Assembly: GCF_018343525.1 (NCBI RefSeq)
Contig: NZ_JAGYPH010000002.1
Span: 248,001 to 312,000 of the forward strand
Direction: 5' to 3'
Length of the DNA stretch: 64,000 bases
Source: Lederbergia citrea
Lineage (GTDB): Bacteria; Bacillota; Bacilli; Bacillales; Bacillaceae_C
This document shows, piece after piece, positions 35,239-43,555 of this stretch; positions within the stretch are counted from its first letter, which is position 1, and every line of letters begins with the position of its first letter. Position numbers and translations under genes: made by a program. The notes beneath the pieces are model-generated. The model worked only from the letters and a program-made list of their open reading frames with translations, searched no databases and was not told where the DNA came from.

Positions 35239-35248
35239 AAGATTGTGT
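35225..35248. promoter_or_regulatory. 24-bp perfect palindrome overlapping the Pho box
   Basis: ACACAATCTTAA (35225-35236) is followed immediately by its complement TTAAGATTGTGT (35237-35248). It overlaps the last two PhoP repeats, so it could be an operator for a dimeric regulator competing with PhoP. There is no T-run, so a terminator is unlikely. Confidence 0.6.
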
Positions 35249-35290
35249 GGGGCAGAATGATGTCGAATTACAATATAAAGGACTGAAGAC

Positions 35291-36913
35291 GTGGAATTGC
35301 AAACATTGCTTTTTACTTTTTTTGGAGGACTGGGAATTTTCCTTTATGGAATAAAATCTATGGGGGACGGCCTTCAGAAAGTAGCTGGAGATCGGTTAAG
35401 GGACTTGTTGGATCGCTTTACGACAAGACCAATCATGGGAGTTTTAACTGGGATTGTTGTTACTGGATTACTGCAGTCAAGCTCGGGAACGACCGTCTTG
35501 ACGATTGGACTAGTAACAGCTGGTTTTATGACGTTAAGACAAGCAATTGGTGTCATCATGGGTGCCAATATAGGTACTACGGTTACGGCATTTATTATAG
35601 GTATTAATATCTCTGATTACGCATTGCCGATTCTTGCACTTGGTGCATTTTTGATCTTCTTCTTTAAAAATCATAAAGTAAACAATTTTGGGCAAGTTTT
35701 CTTTGGCTTTGGTGCATTGTTTTTTGGTCTTAACTTAATGGGCGATGCAATGAAGCCACTACGGGGAGCTCAAGCTTTTACAGATTTAATGTTAAACTTG
35801 GGTGATAACCCTATATTAGGTGTCGCTGTCGGTACCGTCTTTACGGTGATTGTGCAAAGTTCATCTGCTTCCATTGCATTATTACAAACACTGTTTGACC
35901 AAGGTGCCATTAATTTAAACGCAGCATTACCAATTTTATTTGGTGATAATATCGGAACAACGATTACAGCTGTTTTAGCATCAATTGGTGCTTCTATTGC
36001 TGCTAGACGTGCAGCATTGACACACGTCCTTTTTAACGTAATTGGAACGATACTCGTTATGATTTTAATTGTGCCGTTCACACATTTAATAGAGTATTTT
36101 CAAGCAAGTTTGGATTTAAATCCGAAAATGACCATTGCTTTTGCACACGGAACATTTAATGTCTCAAATACAATTATACAATTTCCTTTTATTGCCGGGC
36201 TTGCCTGGATTGTTACAAAGCTTGTTCCAGGTGAAGAGACAGCCATTGAAAATAGACCTATCCATTTAGGTGAGCAATTTATACGTCAATCACCTTCCGT
36301 AGCTCTTGGTCAAGGAAAAAAAGAAGTATTACGGATGGCTGAATTAACTGATAAGGGCATGGAAGAAGTTGGCCACTACTTTAAAACACAAGGAAAGAAA
36401 CATAGAGATTTGCTTCCTCAAGTAGAAGATGCCTTGAATAATTTAGATAAAAAAATCACGGAATATTTAATTCAAATTTCATATCACTCTTTATCCGACC
36501 AAGATTTACATTCTCATCATGCGCTGATGAATACTGTCATTAATCTAGAACGTATTGGCGACCATATAGAAAATATTATGGAGCTTGTTGATCATCAAAT
36601 AAACCAAAAAGTGAAGTTTTCTGAAACTGCACTTGGTGATTTGGATGAAATGTTCGACTTAACTGTATCGACTTTGAGACAAGCAATTACTGCTTTGGAA
36701 ACAAACGATATCGGACAAGCTAAAGCGGTTCTAGAAAAAGAAAAATTAATTGATAAAATGGAACGTGATCTTCGGAAGAAGCATATCGTTCGCCTGAACG
36801 AAAACCAATGTTCTGGAACAGCAGGCATTCTATATGTTGACATTGTCAGCAACTTGGAACGGATTGGCGACCATGCTGTAAATATTGCTGATGGAGTATT
36901 AGGAGAAGAATGA
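35291..36913 (+). CDS. Na/Pi cotransporter (NptA-like) with C-terminal PhoU domain
   Basis: 540-residue phosphate transporter. The membrane part (about 1-310) has the inverted-repeat QSSS signatures LLQSSSGTTVLTIG and IVQSSSASIALLQT, plus GANIGTT and GDNIGTT. The C-terminal 190 residues form a helical PhoU-like domain with the paired motif NLERIGDHIENI and NLERIGDHAVNI. It imports or exports phosphate with sodium. GTG start with AAAGGA 8 nt upstream. The five-repeat PhoP box predicts phosphate-starvation control, matching the alkaline phosphatase gene in this window. Terminator at 36923-36954. Confidence 0.9.
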   Translation: MELQTLLFTFFGGLGIFLYGIKSMGDGLQKVAGDRLRDLLDRFTTRPIMGVLTGIVVTGLLQSSSGTTVLTIGLVTAGFMTLRQAIGVIMGANIGTTVTAFIIGINISDYALPILALGAFLIFFFKNHKVNNFGQVFFGFGALFFGLNLMGDAMKPLRGAQAFTDLMLNLGDNPILGVAVGTVFTVIVQSSSASIALLQTLFDQGAINLNAALPILFGDNIGTTITAVLASIGASIAARRAALTHVLFNVIGTILVMILIVPFTHLIEYFQASLDLNPKMTIAFAHGTFNVSNTIIQFPFIAGLAWIVTKLVPGEETAIENRPIHLGEQFIRQSPSVALGQGKKEVLRMAELTDKGMEEVGHYFKTQGKKHRDLLPQVEDALNNLDKKITEYLIQISYHSLSDQDLHSHHALMNTVINLERIGDHIENIMELVDHQINQKVKFSETALGDLDEMFDLTVSTLRQAITALETNDIGQAKAVLEKEKLIDKMERDLRKKHIVRLNENQCSGTAGILYVDIVSNLERIGDHAVNIADGVLGEE

Positions 36914-36922
36914 TCTTTGATG

Positions 36923-36954
36923 AAACGGCCGAAGTTGATTCGGCCGTTTTTTTT
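36923..36954 (+). terminator. Terminator of the Na/Pi cotransporter gene
   Basis: AAACGGCCGAA / TTCGGCCGTTT stem with 5-nt loop and an eight-base T-run. Confidence 0.92.
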
Positions 36955-37011
36955 ATTGAGAATTTTGAGTTACAATAAAAGAATAATTTATATTGCCACT
37001 TGGAGGTCTTT

Positions 37012-37716
37012 ATGAGGCTTAATAATTATATTAGTTCCACTGGACTTTGTTCCAGAAGAAAAGCTGATGAACTAATTATCCAGAAAAAAGTAAAAGTGAA
37101 TGGTGAAATAGCAGAGTTAGGGCGCGTAGTAGGTCCGGAAGATATTGTAGAAGTTGATGGCAAGGTGTTGGAAAAGAAAGAAAACGATGTGTATATTGCT
37201 TTAAACAAGCCAGTAGGCATTACCTGTACGACAGAGCAGCATATAAAAGGAAATATTGTCGATTACGTCAATCATCCTGAACGAATTTTTCCAATTGGCC
37301 GACTTGATAAAGATTCTGAAGGATTAATATTGCTTACGAGTGATGGCAGCATCGTCAATGAGATTTTACGTGAAGAAAATAATCACGAAAAAGATTATAT
37401 CGTGACTGTGAACAAATCAATTACACCCTCATTTATTAATGGCATGTCCAATGGTGTAAAAATATTTAATCCAGTAAGAAAAGAATATACAACGACCAAG
37501 AAATGTACAGTTGTGAAAATGAATGAGCGCAGTTTTAAAATTACATTATCGCAAGGGTTGAATCGGCAAATTCGTAGAATGTGTTCACATTTCGGCTATA
37601 AGGTGGTCAAATTGCAGCGCGTTCGAATTGCTCATATTACCTTAAAAGGCTTGGCATACGGAAAATGGAGAAATTTGACGGAAGAGGAAGTAAGGAAGAT
37701 TCGCTCAAAAAAATAA
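37012..37716 (+). CDS. rluF: 23S rRNA pseudouridine(2604) synthase RluF
   Basis: 234-residue RsuA/RluB-family synthase. An N-terminal S4 RNA-binding domain (RLNNYISSTGLCSRRKADEL) precedes the catalytic domain with the active-site aspartate in GRLDKDSEGLILLTSDG and the closing QGLNRQIRRMCSHFGY. IALNKPVGI..TT and HEKDYIVTV.K.IT..FI.GMS.GV match RluF specifically rather than RluB or RsuA. GGAGG (37002-37006) selects ATG 37012; the longer TTG frame at 37000 overlaps the RBS. A long hairpin follows. Confidence 0.88.
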   Translation: MRLNNYISSTGLCSRRKADELIIQKKVKVNGEIAELGRVVGPEDIVEVDGKVLEKKENDVYIALNKPVGITCTTEQHIKGNIVDYVNHPERIFPIGRLDKDSEGLILLTSDGSIVNEILREENNHEKDYIVTVNKSITPSFINGMSNGVKIFNPVRKEYTTTKKCTVVKMNERSFKITLSQGLNRQIRRMCSHFGYKVVKLQRVRIAHITLKGLAYGKWRNLTEEEVRKIRSKK

Positions 37717-37750
37717 TTAATAAAATGACTGGAATCAATTGAGTCATTTC

Positions 37751-37792
37751 AGACTGTAGACAAACTCGAAAAAACGAGTTGTCTACAGTCTT
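37751..37792 (+). terminator. Long hairpin terminator after rluF
   Basis: AGACTGTAGACAA-CTCG pairs with CGAG-TTGTCTACAGTCT (one bulged A), six-base A loop, then a T-rich tail. Similar GTAGACAA hairpins occur in many Bacillaceae intergenic regions, from memory. Confidence 0.75.
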
Positions 37793-37829
37793 CTTATTTT
37801 ATATAGGATAGAGCAGGTTTTCCGAAGCT

Positions 37830-37927
37830 TACCGCTCGCTTTCCGCGGGGCGAGTGCCGAGCCGCTTCGTCGCTGCGCTCCTGCAGGGTCTCGGCTGTCT
37901 CGCAGATCCCGCAGGAGTCGAGCGGAC
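37830..37927 (-). repeat. GC-rich dispersed palindromic repeat, copy A
   Basis: About 98 bp beginning CCGCTCGCTTTCCGCGGGGC and ending in CGCAGGAGTCGAGCGG. The outer CCGCTCG/CGAGCGG arms can pair. It is an inverted and diverged relative of the element at 38205-38333 and is much richer in GC than its surroundings. Confidence 0.75.
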
Positions 37928-37986
37928 GCTTCTTCAAACCAATAAAGTACTACATTTTACTTTTCTAGTTACTCTTTCATTTTATA

Positions 37987-38154
37987 ATGGTAAAAGGAAG
38001 GATGAGAGAACCAAACAATTCTCGTACTCCTTTCATGCTGGGACAGATTGCCATGTATGGGCTGGGAGTAAAAGCTTCTTATTGGAAATCACAGGAATAC
38101 CACCAGGTTTTATTAAGTTTATTATATAATAAAACACCGCTTCATCCGATATAA
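37987..38154 (+). CDS. Possible small protein (55 aa), unrecognised
   Basis: Frame from ATG 37987 to TAA 38154. From the internal ATG 38002 it reads MREPNNSRTPFMLGQIAMYG, then LGVKASYWKSQEYHQVLLSL and LYNKTPLHPI. The even, low-bias composition looks like a conserved small Bacillus protein, but I cannot name a family. GGAAGG abuts ATG 38002 and ATG 37987 has no RBS, so the start is uncertain. A TATAAT overlaps 37983-37988. It lies between two inverted copies of the GC-rich repeat. Confidence 0.4.
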   Translation: MVKGRMREPNNSRTPFMLGQIAMYGLGVKASYWKSQEYHQVLLSLLYNKTPLHPI

Positions 38155-38174
38155 TCGTAGTAAGGCAGTGTTTT
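38130..38174 (+). terminator. Possible terminator of the 55-aa frame
   Basis: AAAACACCGC ... GCAGTGTTTT imperfect inverted repeat straddling the stop codon and followed by AATATT. Confidence 0.35.
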
Positions 38175-38204
38175 AATATTGCCCTTTTGTATTAAGCAGG
38201 TTCC

Positions 38205-38333
38205 GTTGATTGGAGCGGAAGGCGGCGACTCCTGCAGGACTAGCGGGACAGGTGAGACCCCGCAGGGCGCGAAGCGACTGAGGAGGCTCACCGCCCGCCC
38301 CGCGGAAAGCGTCCGACTGAAGCGCAAATCAAC
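38205..38333 (+). repeat. GC-rich dispersed palindromic repeat, copy B
   Basis: A 129-bp element bounded by inverted termini GTTGATTGGAGC and GCGCAAATCAAC. It contains GGAGCGGAAGGCGGCGACTC and ends CCCCGCGGAAAGCGTCCG before the terminus. This is a repeat family I know from many Bacillus intergenic regions. Copy A at 37830-37927 is in the opposite orientation. Frames through it are spurious. Confidence 0.82.
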
Positions 38334-38429
38334 AATGTTTGGTGTAGCCTTTATGTTAGGTGGACTTTTTCAGTGCCCTCTCGAAGATCATGATCTTTGC
38401 GGATATCCCTTGAATCATGAAAAAATCGT

Positions 38430-38463
38430 AAAAGGCATTGGAGATAATTCCCAATGCCCTTTG
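38430..38463 (+). terminator. Terminator-like hairpin without an obvious gene
   Basis: AAAAGGCATTGG / CCCAATGCCCTTT stem with an 8-nt loop. No coding gene is seen between copy B and this hairpin (38334-38429). Confidence 0.5.
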
Positions 38464-38594
38464 TCGACCCTCTGAAATGACTGGAATGGATCCAGTTATT
38501 TTTTATTATATTTGGAATCTAGTAAACTCCTTTTCTTATGCTAAAATAAAAGATAAATGTATACGCTTTCCGAAAACTTGAGAGGGGTTATACA

Positions 38595-39683
38595 ATGATT
38601 GATACACCAAGTGTAATTATTAATGAAGAAAAAATGCAAAGAAACATCGAAAAGATGGCGGAAATATGTAGGAAACATGGGGTTAAGCTGCGTCCTCATA
38701 CAAAAACACATAAGACCCCTGATATCGCAAAAAAACAAATCCTTGCAGGTGCTCAAGGCATTACAACGGCAAAAGTATCAGAAGCAGAGGTAATGGCCGA
38801 ACATGGAATCGATGATATTTTTGTTGCCTATCCAATAGTGACAGAGTCAAAGATTGAAAGAGTAGTAAATTTGAGCAAGAAGATTAATCTAATCGTAGGA
38901 GTAGATAGTCTAGAAGGGGCAACAAAACTATCGGAAGTAGCTAAGCGACACGAAACACCGATTCAAGTTAGGCTTGAGGTAGATATCGGTTTCAGAAGAA
39001 CTGGGGTACTTTACGAAAATGCAGTAGCGCTTGCCAAACAAATTCAAGCGATGGAATATTTAAAGTTACAAGGGATTTATACATATCGTGGCTTTTTTAT
39101 GGACGGAGTGCCGACAATGGAATTGGAGAAGGCAGGTATTGAGGAAGGAAAATTAATGGTCGAGCTTGCGGAACGTATGCGCAGTGAAGGGATTGAAGTA
39201 AGAGATATTAGTGTTGGGTCCACACCGACCGCTCAATATGCAGCAACTGTAAAAGGGATTACAGAAGTTAGGCCAGGAACATACGTGTTTTACGATCGTA
39301 TGCAAGCTGCATTGGGCGTCTGTTCTTTAGAAGATTGTGCAGCATTGGTTCGTGCTACAGTTGTAAGCCGTCCAGCGGAGGATTTAATGATTATTGATGG
39401 TGGCAGTAAAACCTTCGCGACAGATGTGGGTCCGAATAGTGAACCTCTTTATTTGAAAGGTTTTGGACAACTTGTTGAAGCGCCTCATGCGTTCATTGAA
39501 AGACTGTCAGAAGAACATGGGATGGTCCAGATTAACGAGGATGATCCATTTAAAGTCGGTGATATTGTCCATGTGATTCCAAATCATATTTGCAGTACAG
39601 TCAATCTTCACAATAAGGTTTACCTAGAGAATTCAGAAGGGCTGGAAGAAAAGATTGTTTATGCACGTGGAAAGCTCTCTTAA
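38595..39683 (+). CDS. D-serine dehydratase / D-threonine aldolase-family PLP enzyme
   Basis: 362-residue fold-type III PLP enzyme (alanine-racemase-like N-domain). PLP lysine in LRPHTKTHKT, EVDIGFRRTGV and SVGSTPTA in the barrel, and the metal-binding His and Cys in IPNHICSTVN, as in DSD1-type D-serine dehydratases; D-threonine aldolases share the fold. It would deaminate D-serine or cleave D-threonine. GAGAGGGG precedes the ATG. First gene of a tight operon with D-aminoacylase and RidA, which fits removal of D-amino acids. Confidence 0.85.
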   Translation: MIDTPSVIINEEKMQRNIEKMAEICRKHGVKLRPHTKTHKTPDIAKKQILAGAQGITTAKVSEAEVMAEHGIDDIFVAYPIVTESKIERVVNLSKKINLIVGVDSLEGATKLSEVAKRHETPIQVRLEVDIGFRRTGVLYENAVALAKQIQAMEYLKLQGIYTYRGFFMDGVPTMELEKAGIEEGKLMVELAERMRSEGIEVRDISVGSTPTAQYAATVKGITEVRPGTYVFYDRMQAALGVCSLEDCAALVRATVVSRPAEDLMIIDGGSKTFATDVGPNSEPLYLKGFGQLVEAPHAFIERLSEEHGMVQINEDDPFKVGDIVHVIPNHICSTVNLHNKVYLENSEGLEEKIVYARGKLS

Positions 39684-39697
39684 AGGAGGCAAATCGC

Positions 39698-41290
39698 ATG
39701 CTCGATATCATTATTAAGAACGGGAAAATTGTAGATGGTTCCGGTAATCCTTGGTTTTACGGTGATGTTGCAATCAAAGACGGGAAAATCGTAAAAGTGG
39801 GGTATGTTGACCAAGAATCACATCAAGTGGTCGATGCAAAAAGACAAGTGATCTCTCCCGGATTCATCGATGGTCATTGCCACTCTGATTTAATGATCTT
39901 AAATTATCCGGATAGCGAAATTAAGCTGCAGCAAGGCGTAACGACTGAGGTTGTCGGGAATTGTGGTTTGTCGCCGGCTCCCTTTTTTGGCGAATATAAA
40001 CATTTGCTCCAAGAGTATGTTCAGCCCGTTATTGGCTCATCCCGAAATCCTTGGTCCTGGAAAACAGTAGACGAATATGTCGCTGCCATTGGCAGTGCCA
40101 GGCCTTCAGAGAATATATCTACATACGTCGCCCACGGAACATTACGCATTTTAGTGATGGGCTTTGAAAAAAGACAAGCTACGAAAGATGAAATTGAACG
40201 AATGAAAGTTTTACTGGAAGAAGGATTGAAAGCAGGTGCAATTGGCTTGTCAATTGGGCTGCTATATGCGCCGGGAAGCTATTCTTCCAAAGAGGAAATT
40301 GCTGAACTCTGTTCTATCCTTCCAAAGTATAATGGACTTTTTTCTACGCATATAAGAGGAGAAGGAAATAGCTTGATTTCCTCGATAAAAGAAGTGATTT
40401 GGATTGCTCAAACCGCTGGAGTGCCCTTACATATCAGCCACTTAAAAGCGGCGGGAAAAAGAAATTGGGGACTTGTACAAGAGGCAATGGAAGTGATTAC
40501 TGATGCGCGGGAAAAAGGGTTGGACGTTACTTGTGATGTGTACCCTTATTCTGCAAGCTCTACGATGCTATTGACGGTTTTGCCTCCATGGGTGCTAGAG
40601 GGAGGAGTCCAGCATACATTAGAGCGCTTTAAAGATCGGGAAATTCGAAAGAAGATAAGGGAAGAGTTAAGTCATGAACAAACGGAATGGGATAATCTAG
40701 TCTGTTCCACGGGATGGGAAAATGTTGTGATTTCATCGGTTCAGACTGATAAGAATCGTAGTTTAGAAGGGAAAAACATAGCGGAAATTAGCGAGATAAG
40801 GGGAACACATCCTGTCGATTGTGTATTGGACTTATTGTCGGAAGAAGGGGGAAATGTCTCGATTGTTTATTTCCTCATGTCGGATGATGATGTCAGCCAA
40901 GTGATTCGCTGGGATCATTCACTTATCGCATCCGACAGTCTCCATTGTGATACAGGAAAACCGCATCCAAGGCTGTACGGTTCTTTTCCAAGGGTCTTTG
41001 CCAAATACGTCAGGGACGACGGTCTGCTATCGCTGGAACAAGCCGTTCGTAAAATCACTTCCTTTCCTGTTCGGCGTTTTAAGCTTGGAAATAGGGGGTT
41101 AATCGTCCCTGGCTACGCAGCTGACCTAGTTGTTTTTAATCCCGATACGATTCAGGATGAGGCAACGTATCAAAATCCTAAAAAATATCCAAATGGCATT
41201 AGCCATGTGTGGGTAAATGGAAAAATGACGATGGAAAATGGCGTGCACACAAAGGCAAGAGAAGGAGTTTTTATTCATTGCTGTCATTAA
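39698..41290 (+). CDS. N-acyl-D-amino-acid deacylase (D-aminoacylase)
   Basis: 530-residue zinc amidohydrolase. Metal-binding HxH in FIDGHCHSDL, the cysteine in VVGNCGLSPAPFFG, AIGLSIGLLYAPG, ISHLKAAGKRNWG and the catalytic Asp in LIASDSLHCD; the C-terminal cap has KYPNGISHVWVNGK. It releases D-amino acids from N-acyl or N-terminal-blocked forms. It begins 14 nt after the PLP enzyme with AAAGGAGG and ends 13 nt before ridA, so the three are one operon. Confidence 0.88.
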   Translation: MLDIIIKNGKIVDGSGNPWFYGDVAIKDGKIVKVGYVDQESHQVVDAKRQVISPGFIDGHCHSDLMILNYPDSEIKLQQGVTTEVVGNCGLSPAPFFGEYKHLLQEYVQPVIGSSRNPWSWKTVDEYVAAIGSARPSENISTYVAHGTLRILVMGFEKRQATKDEIERMKVLLEEGLKAGAIGLSIGLLYAPGSYSSKEEIAELCSILPKYNGLFSTHIRGEGNSLISSIKEVIWIAQTAGVPLHISHLKAAGKRNWGLVQEAMEVITDAREKGLDVTCDVYPYSASSTMLLTVLPPWVLEGGVQHTLERFKDREIRKKIREELSHEQTEWDNLVCSTGWENVVISSVQTDKNRSLEGKNIAEISEIRGTHPVDCVLDLLSEEGGNVSIVYFLMSDDDVSQVIRWDHSLIASDSLHCDTGKPHPRLYGSFPRVFAKYVRDDGLLSLEQAVRKITSFPVRRFKLGNRGLIVPGYAADLVVFNPDTIQDEATYQNPKKYPNGISHVWVNGKMTMENGVHTKAREGVFIHCCH

Positions 41291-41303
41291 AGGAGGAAAA
41301 ACA

Positions 41304-41768
41304 ATGTCCAAGATTGAACAGAGATTACAAGAGTTAGGTATTACCCTGCCCGTACTTGGAGAACCAAAGTTTTCATACATACCTTGCAGTCAAACGGGGA
41401 ATTTGGTGTATTTATCGGGACAAGACTGCCGGATTAATGGAGAATTAATGTATACGGGGAAATTGGGCAAGGATCTAACGATTGAACAAGGGCAGGAGGC
41501 AGCTTATCAGACGATTATCAACTGTTTGGCTGTTTTGAAAGCGCATTTAGGAGATTTGGATCGAGTCGTAAAAATTGTAAAATTACTAGGCTTTGTTAAT
41601 AGTGCACCAGGTTTTGCTGACCAGCCATACGTAATGAATGGGGCTTCCAATTTATTGGGGGAGGTTTTTGGTGAGTCTGGCAAACATGCCCGTTCGGCAA
41701 TCGGCACGAGCGAGCTCCCGTTTCATACGCCAGTTGAGATTGAATTAATTGTCGAAGTACGAGATTAA
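41304..41768 (+). CDS. ridA: RidA-family enamine/imine deaminase
   Basis: 154-residue YjgF/RidA protein, of the longer subgroup: LVYLSGQDCRINGELMYTGK, GQEAAYQTIINCLAVLKAHL, VNSAPGFADQPYVMNGASNL and ARSAIGTSELPFHTPVEIEL. RidA hydrolyses reactive 2-aminoacrylate made by serine dehydratases. Here it follows a D-serine-dehydratase-like gene, so the pairing makes biochemical sense. AAAGGAGG selects ATG 41304; a longer frame from 41238 lies inside the upstream gene. Confidence 0.86.
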   Translation: MSKIEQRLQELGITLPVLGEPKFSYIPCSQTGNLVYLSGQDCRINGELMYTGKLGKDLTIEQGQEAAYQTIINCLAVLKAHLGDLDRVVKIVKLLGFVNSAPGFADQPYVMNGASNLLGEVFGESGKHARSAIGTSELPFHTPVEIELIVEVRD

Positions 41769-41796
41769 TAGCTTATTATGAAAAGAGGTTATCACT

Positions 41797-42909
41797 TTGA
41801 ATTCACCCCAAATATATAGAGGTAATCCGGATAAACAACATTTTGCGCTTACTTTTGATGATGGTCCAAATAAGCTTCCCCTGGAAAATTGGCTGGAAGC
41901 ACTAGAACAATGTGGTGCGCCGGGAACATTTTTCTTTACAGGGGAATGGATCGATAAAAATCCGGAAAAAGCTAGAGAAATTATTGCGCGCGGTCACGAG
42001 CTCGCTCCTCATTCATATCATCATCGAAGAATGGGGGAAATCCCGAAAAATGTATTTTTTGAAGAAATGAAACTTACCGAATTAGCTTATCAAGAAGCAA
42101 CTGGGTCTCCATGTCCTACTTTTTTTAGATTTCCGTATCTTCATTTTAGGGAAGAAAACTTGAATTGGCTTACTGAATTAGGATATGTCGATATTGAGGG
42201 AGATGATTCACGGGATTGGGCAGGTATCACATCTCAACAAATCATTGATAATTCGAAGCCATTTCTAAAAAACGGCACCATCTTAGTTTTTCATGCCAAT
42301 GATATCGCGAAGGATACTCCGGGAGCTATAAAACCGTTGATCAGACATGGGATTGAAAAAGGTTTGAAGCCGGTAAAAATATCCGAAATCCTAACAGGGT
42401 TGAGTGCCCCGCCGTCGCATCGAAAATGGAAAATTTCAATTGATGTCCCTGTAGTTGATAACGAATATACAATTCAGGAATGGAAACCAATCCATAGTAG
42501 TGAGGATCTTCACCAGCTAGCTTTAGAAACGATGGATTGGGGAATCGCCCAAACACCTTCTGGAATGGATTCTGAACAGAAATGGCTTAAACATTTGTCA
42601 GAGTCGCTAGTTATTAATGGTGTCGTTGAGGATAGACAATTGTTCTCAGGATGGTACATGGCGGACCATTATTGGGGTTATGCTCGCCTAGCGATTGATG
42701 GAGAAGAATTAATCTTGCTAGATTTTGCAACGAGAGAAGCGCAAGCTGATGCGCTTGTTTATTTACTAAGATGGGCAGCGAAAACGGCAACAGATTTAGG
42801 GTGCAAACGAATTTCAGCAACACGTGATATGCGTAGACTAGAGAAAATGTGTCAGCAATTAGGATGGAAGTCGAATATAGAGCTTGATAAAAGTTTAGTT
42901 TCACAATAA
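41797..42909 (+). CDS. Polysaccharide-deacetylase-like protein fused to a GNAT-like domain
   Basis: 370 residues. N-terminal CE4 domain (about 1-205): ALTFDDGPN, the metal histidines in LAPHSYHHRRMG, FFRFPYLHF and LVFHAND. After a linker, the C-terminal 150 residues look like a GNAT acetyltransferase (WYMADHYWGYARLAI, ALVYLLRWAAKTATDLGCKR, CQQLGWKSN). There is no signal peptide, so it is cytoplasmic, unlike typical chitin or peptidoglycan deacetylases. TTG start with AGAGGT 7 nt upstream, 28 nt after ridA. Last gene of the D-amino-acid operon; it may deacylate or acylate small amides. The GNAT call is moderate. Confidence 0.72.
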   Translation: MNSPQIYRGNPDKQHFALTFDDGPNKLPLENWLEALEQCGAPGTFFFTGEWIDKNPEKAREIIARGHELAPHSYHHRRMGEIPKNVFFEEMKLTELAYQEATGSPCPTFFRFPYLHFREENLNWLTELGYVDIEGDDSRDWAGITSQQIIDNSKPFLKNGTILVFHANDIAKDTPGAIKPLIRHGIEKGLKPVKISEILTGLSAPPSHRKWKISIDVPVVDNEYTIQEWKPIHSSEDLHQLALETMDWGIAQTPSGMDSEQKWLKHLSESLVINGVVEDRQLFSGWYMADHYWGYARLAIDGEELILLDFATREAQADALVYLLRWAAKTATDLGCKRISATRDMRRLEKMCQQLGWKSNIELDKSLVSQ

Positions 42910-42923
42910 TCTAACCATTGACC

Positions 42924-42960
42924 AGGGGCAGCTTCTTTTCTTAGAAGCTGCCCCTCGTTT
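42924..42960. terminator. Bidirectional terminator
   Basis: AGGGGCAGCTTCT / AGAAGCTGCCCCT perfect 13-bp stem with a 6-nt loop, followed by CGTTTT; it separates two convergent genes. Confidence 0.9.
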
Positions 42961-43337
42961 TAAATTAGTATCTCGCTCATAAAAGCGTGAGTATTGCCTT
43001 CTGTATCTTCAAAGAATGTCATCCAAGTTTCAGTTTGTCCCATTTTTGCAATGAGATGAGGGTCATCGATAAAAGAGACTTCTTTTTCTTTGAGATTAGT
43101 ATACGTTTCTTGAATGTTTTCAACTTGAAAGTAAATAACGGAGCTTGAATGAGCAAATTCTTCCTTCTCGGGCAGGCTGAGCAGAAGCCGAACCCCATCA
43201 CAATCAAAAAATGCCATTGTGTCCGTGTTAAATAGAAGCGGCAAACCTAGCACTTCATAATAAAATGTAATGGCACGGTCCAAGTTTTTTACAGGTACTC
43301 CAATTTGACCCACTTTTTTTATTTGATTATCTCTCAT
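42960..43337 (-). CDS. VOC/glyoxalase-superfamily protein
   Basis: 125-residue VOC-fold protein with paired beta-alpha-beta-beta-beta units: VGQIGVPVKNLDRAITFYYE, LGLPLLF, AFFDCDGVRLLLSLPE, then VIYFQVENIQETYTNL and MTFFEDTEGNTHAFMSE. The C-terminal EDTEGN and E positions match metal sites in glyoxalase-like dioxygenases. Reaction unknown. Single gene, divergent from the PepSY gene. Confidence 0.83.
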   Translation of the reverse strand: MRDNQIKKVGQIGVPVKNLDRAITFYYEVLGLPLLFNTDTMAFFDCDGVRLLLSLPEKEEFAHSSSVIYFQVENIQETYTNLKEKEVSFIDDPHLIAKMGQTETWMTFFEDTEGNTHAFMSEILI

Positions 43338-43555
43338 TATGATCTCTCCCCAATTAAAAATGATAGGAACAAATATGATTTGAATTATAATGATTAGTTT
43401 TCGTTAAAATACTCAGGATTCCTGCTTTTCTGTGGTGGAACTATCAACCCGTTCAAAAATGAAAAAACTTTCATTTTTAATTCAGAGAGATTTCATGATC
43501 ATCAATTACTATTAGTTTTGTAAGACGAACAAATAAACTAGTAGGAGTGAAAATC

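Noticed and set aside
38142..38475. 61- and 98-codon frames in the GC-rich repeat
   Set aside because: They arise from the high GC of the dispersed repeat; no start signal.
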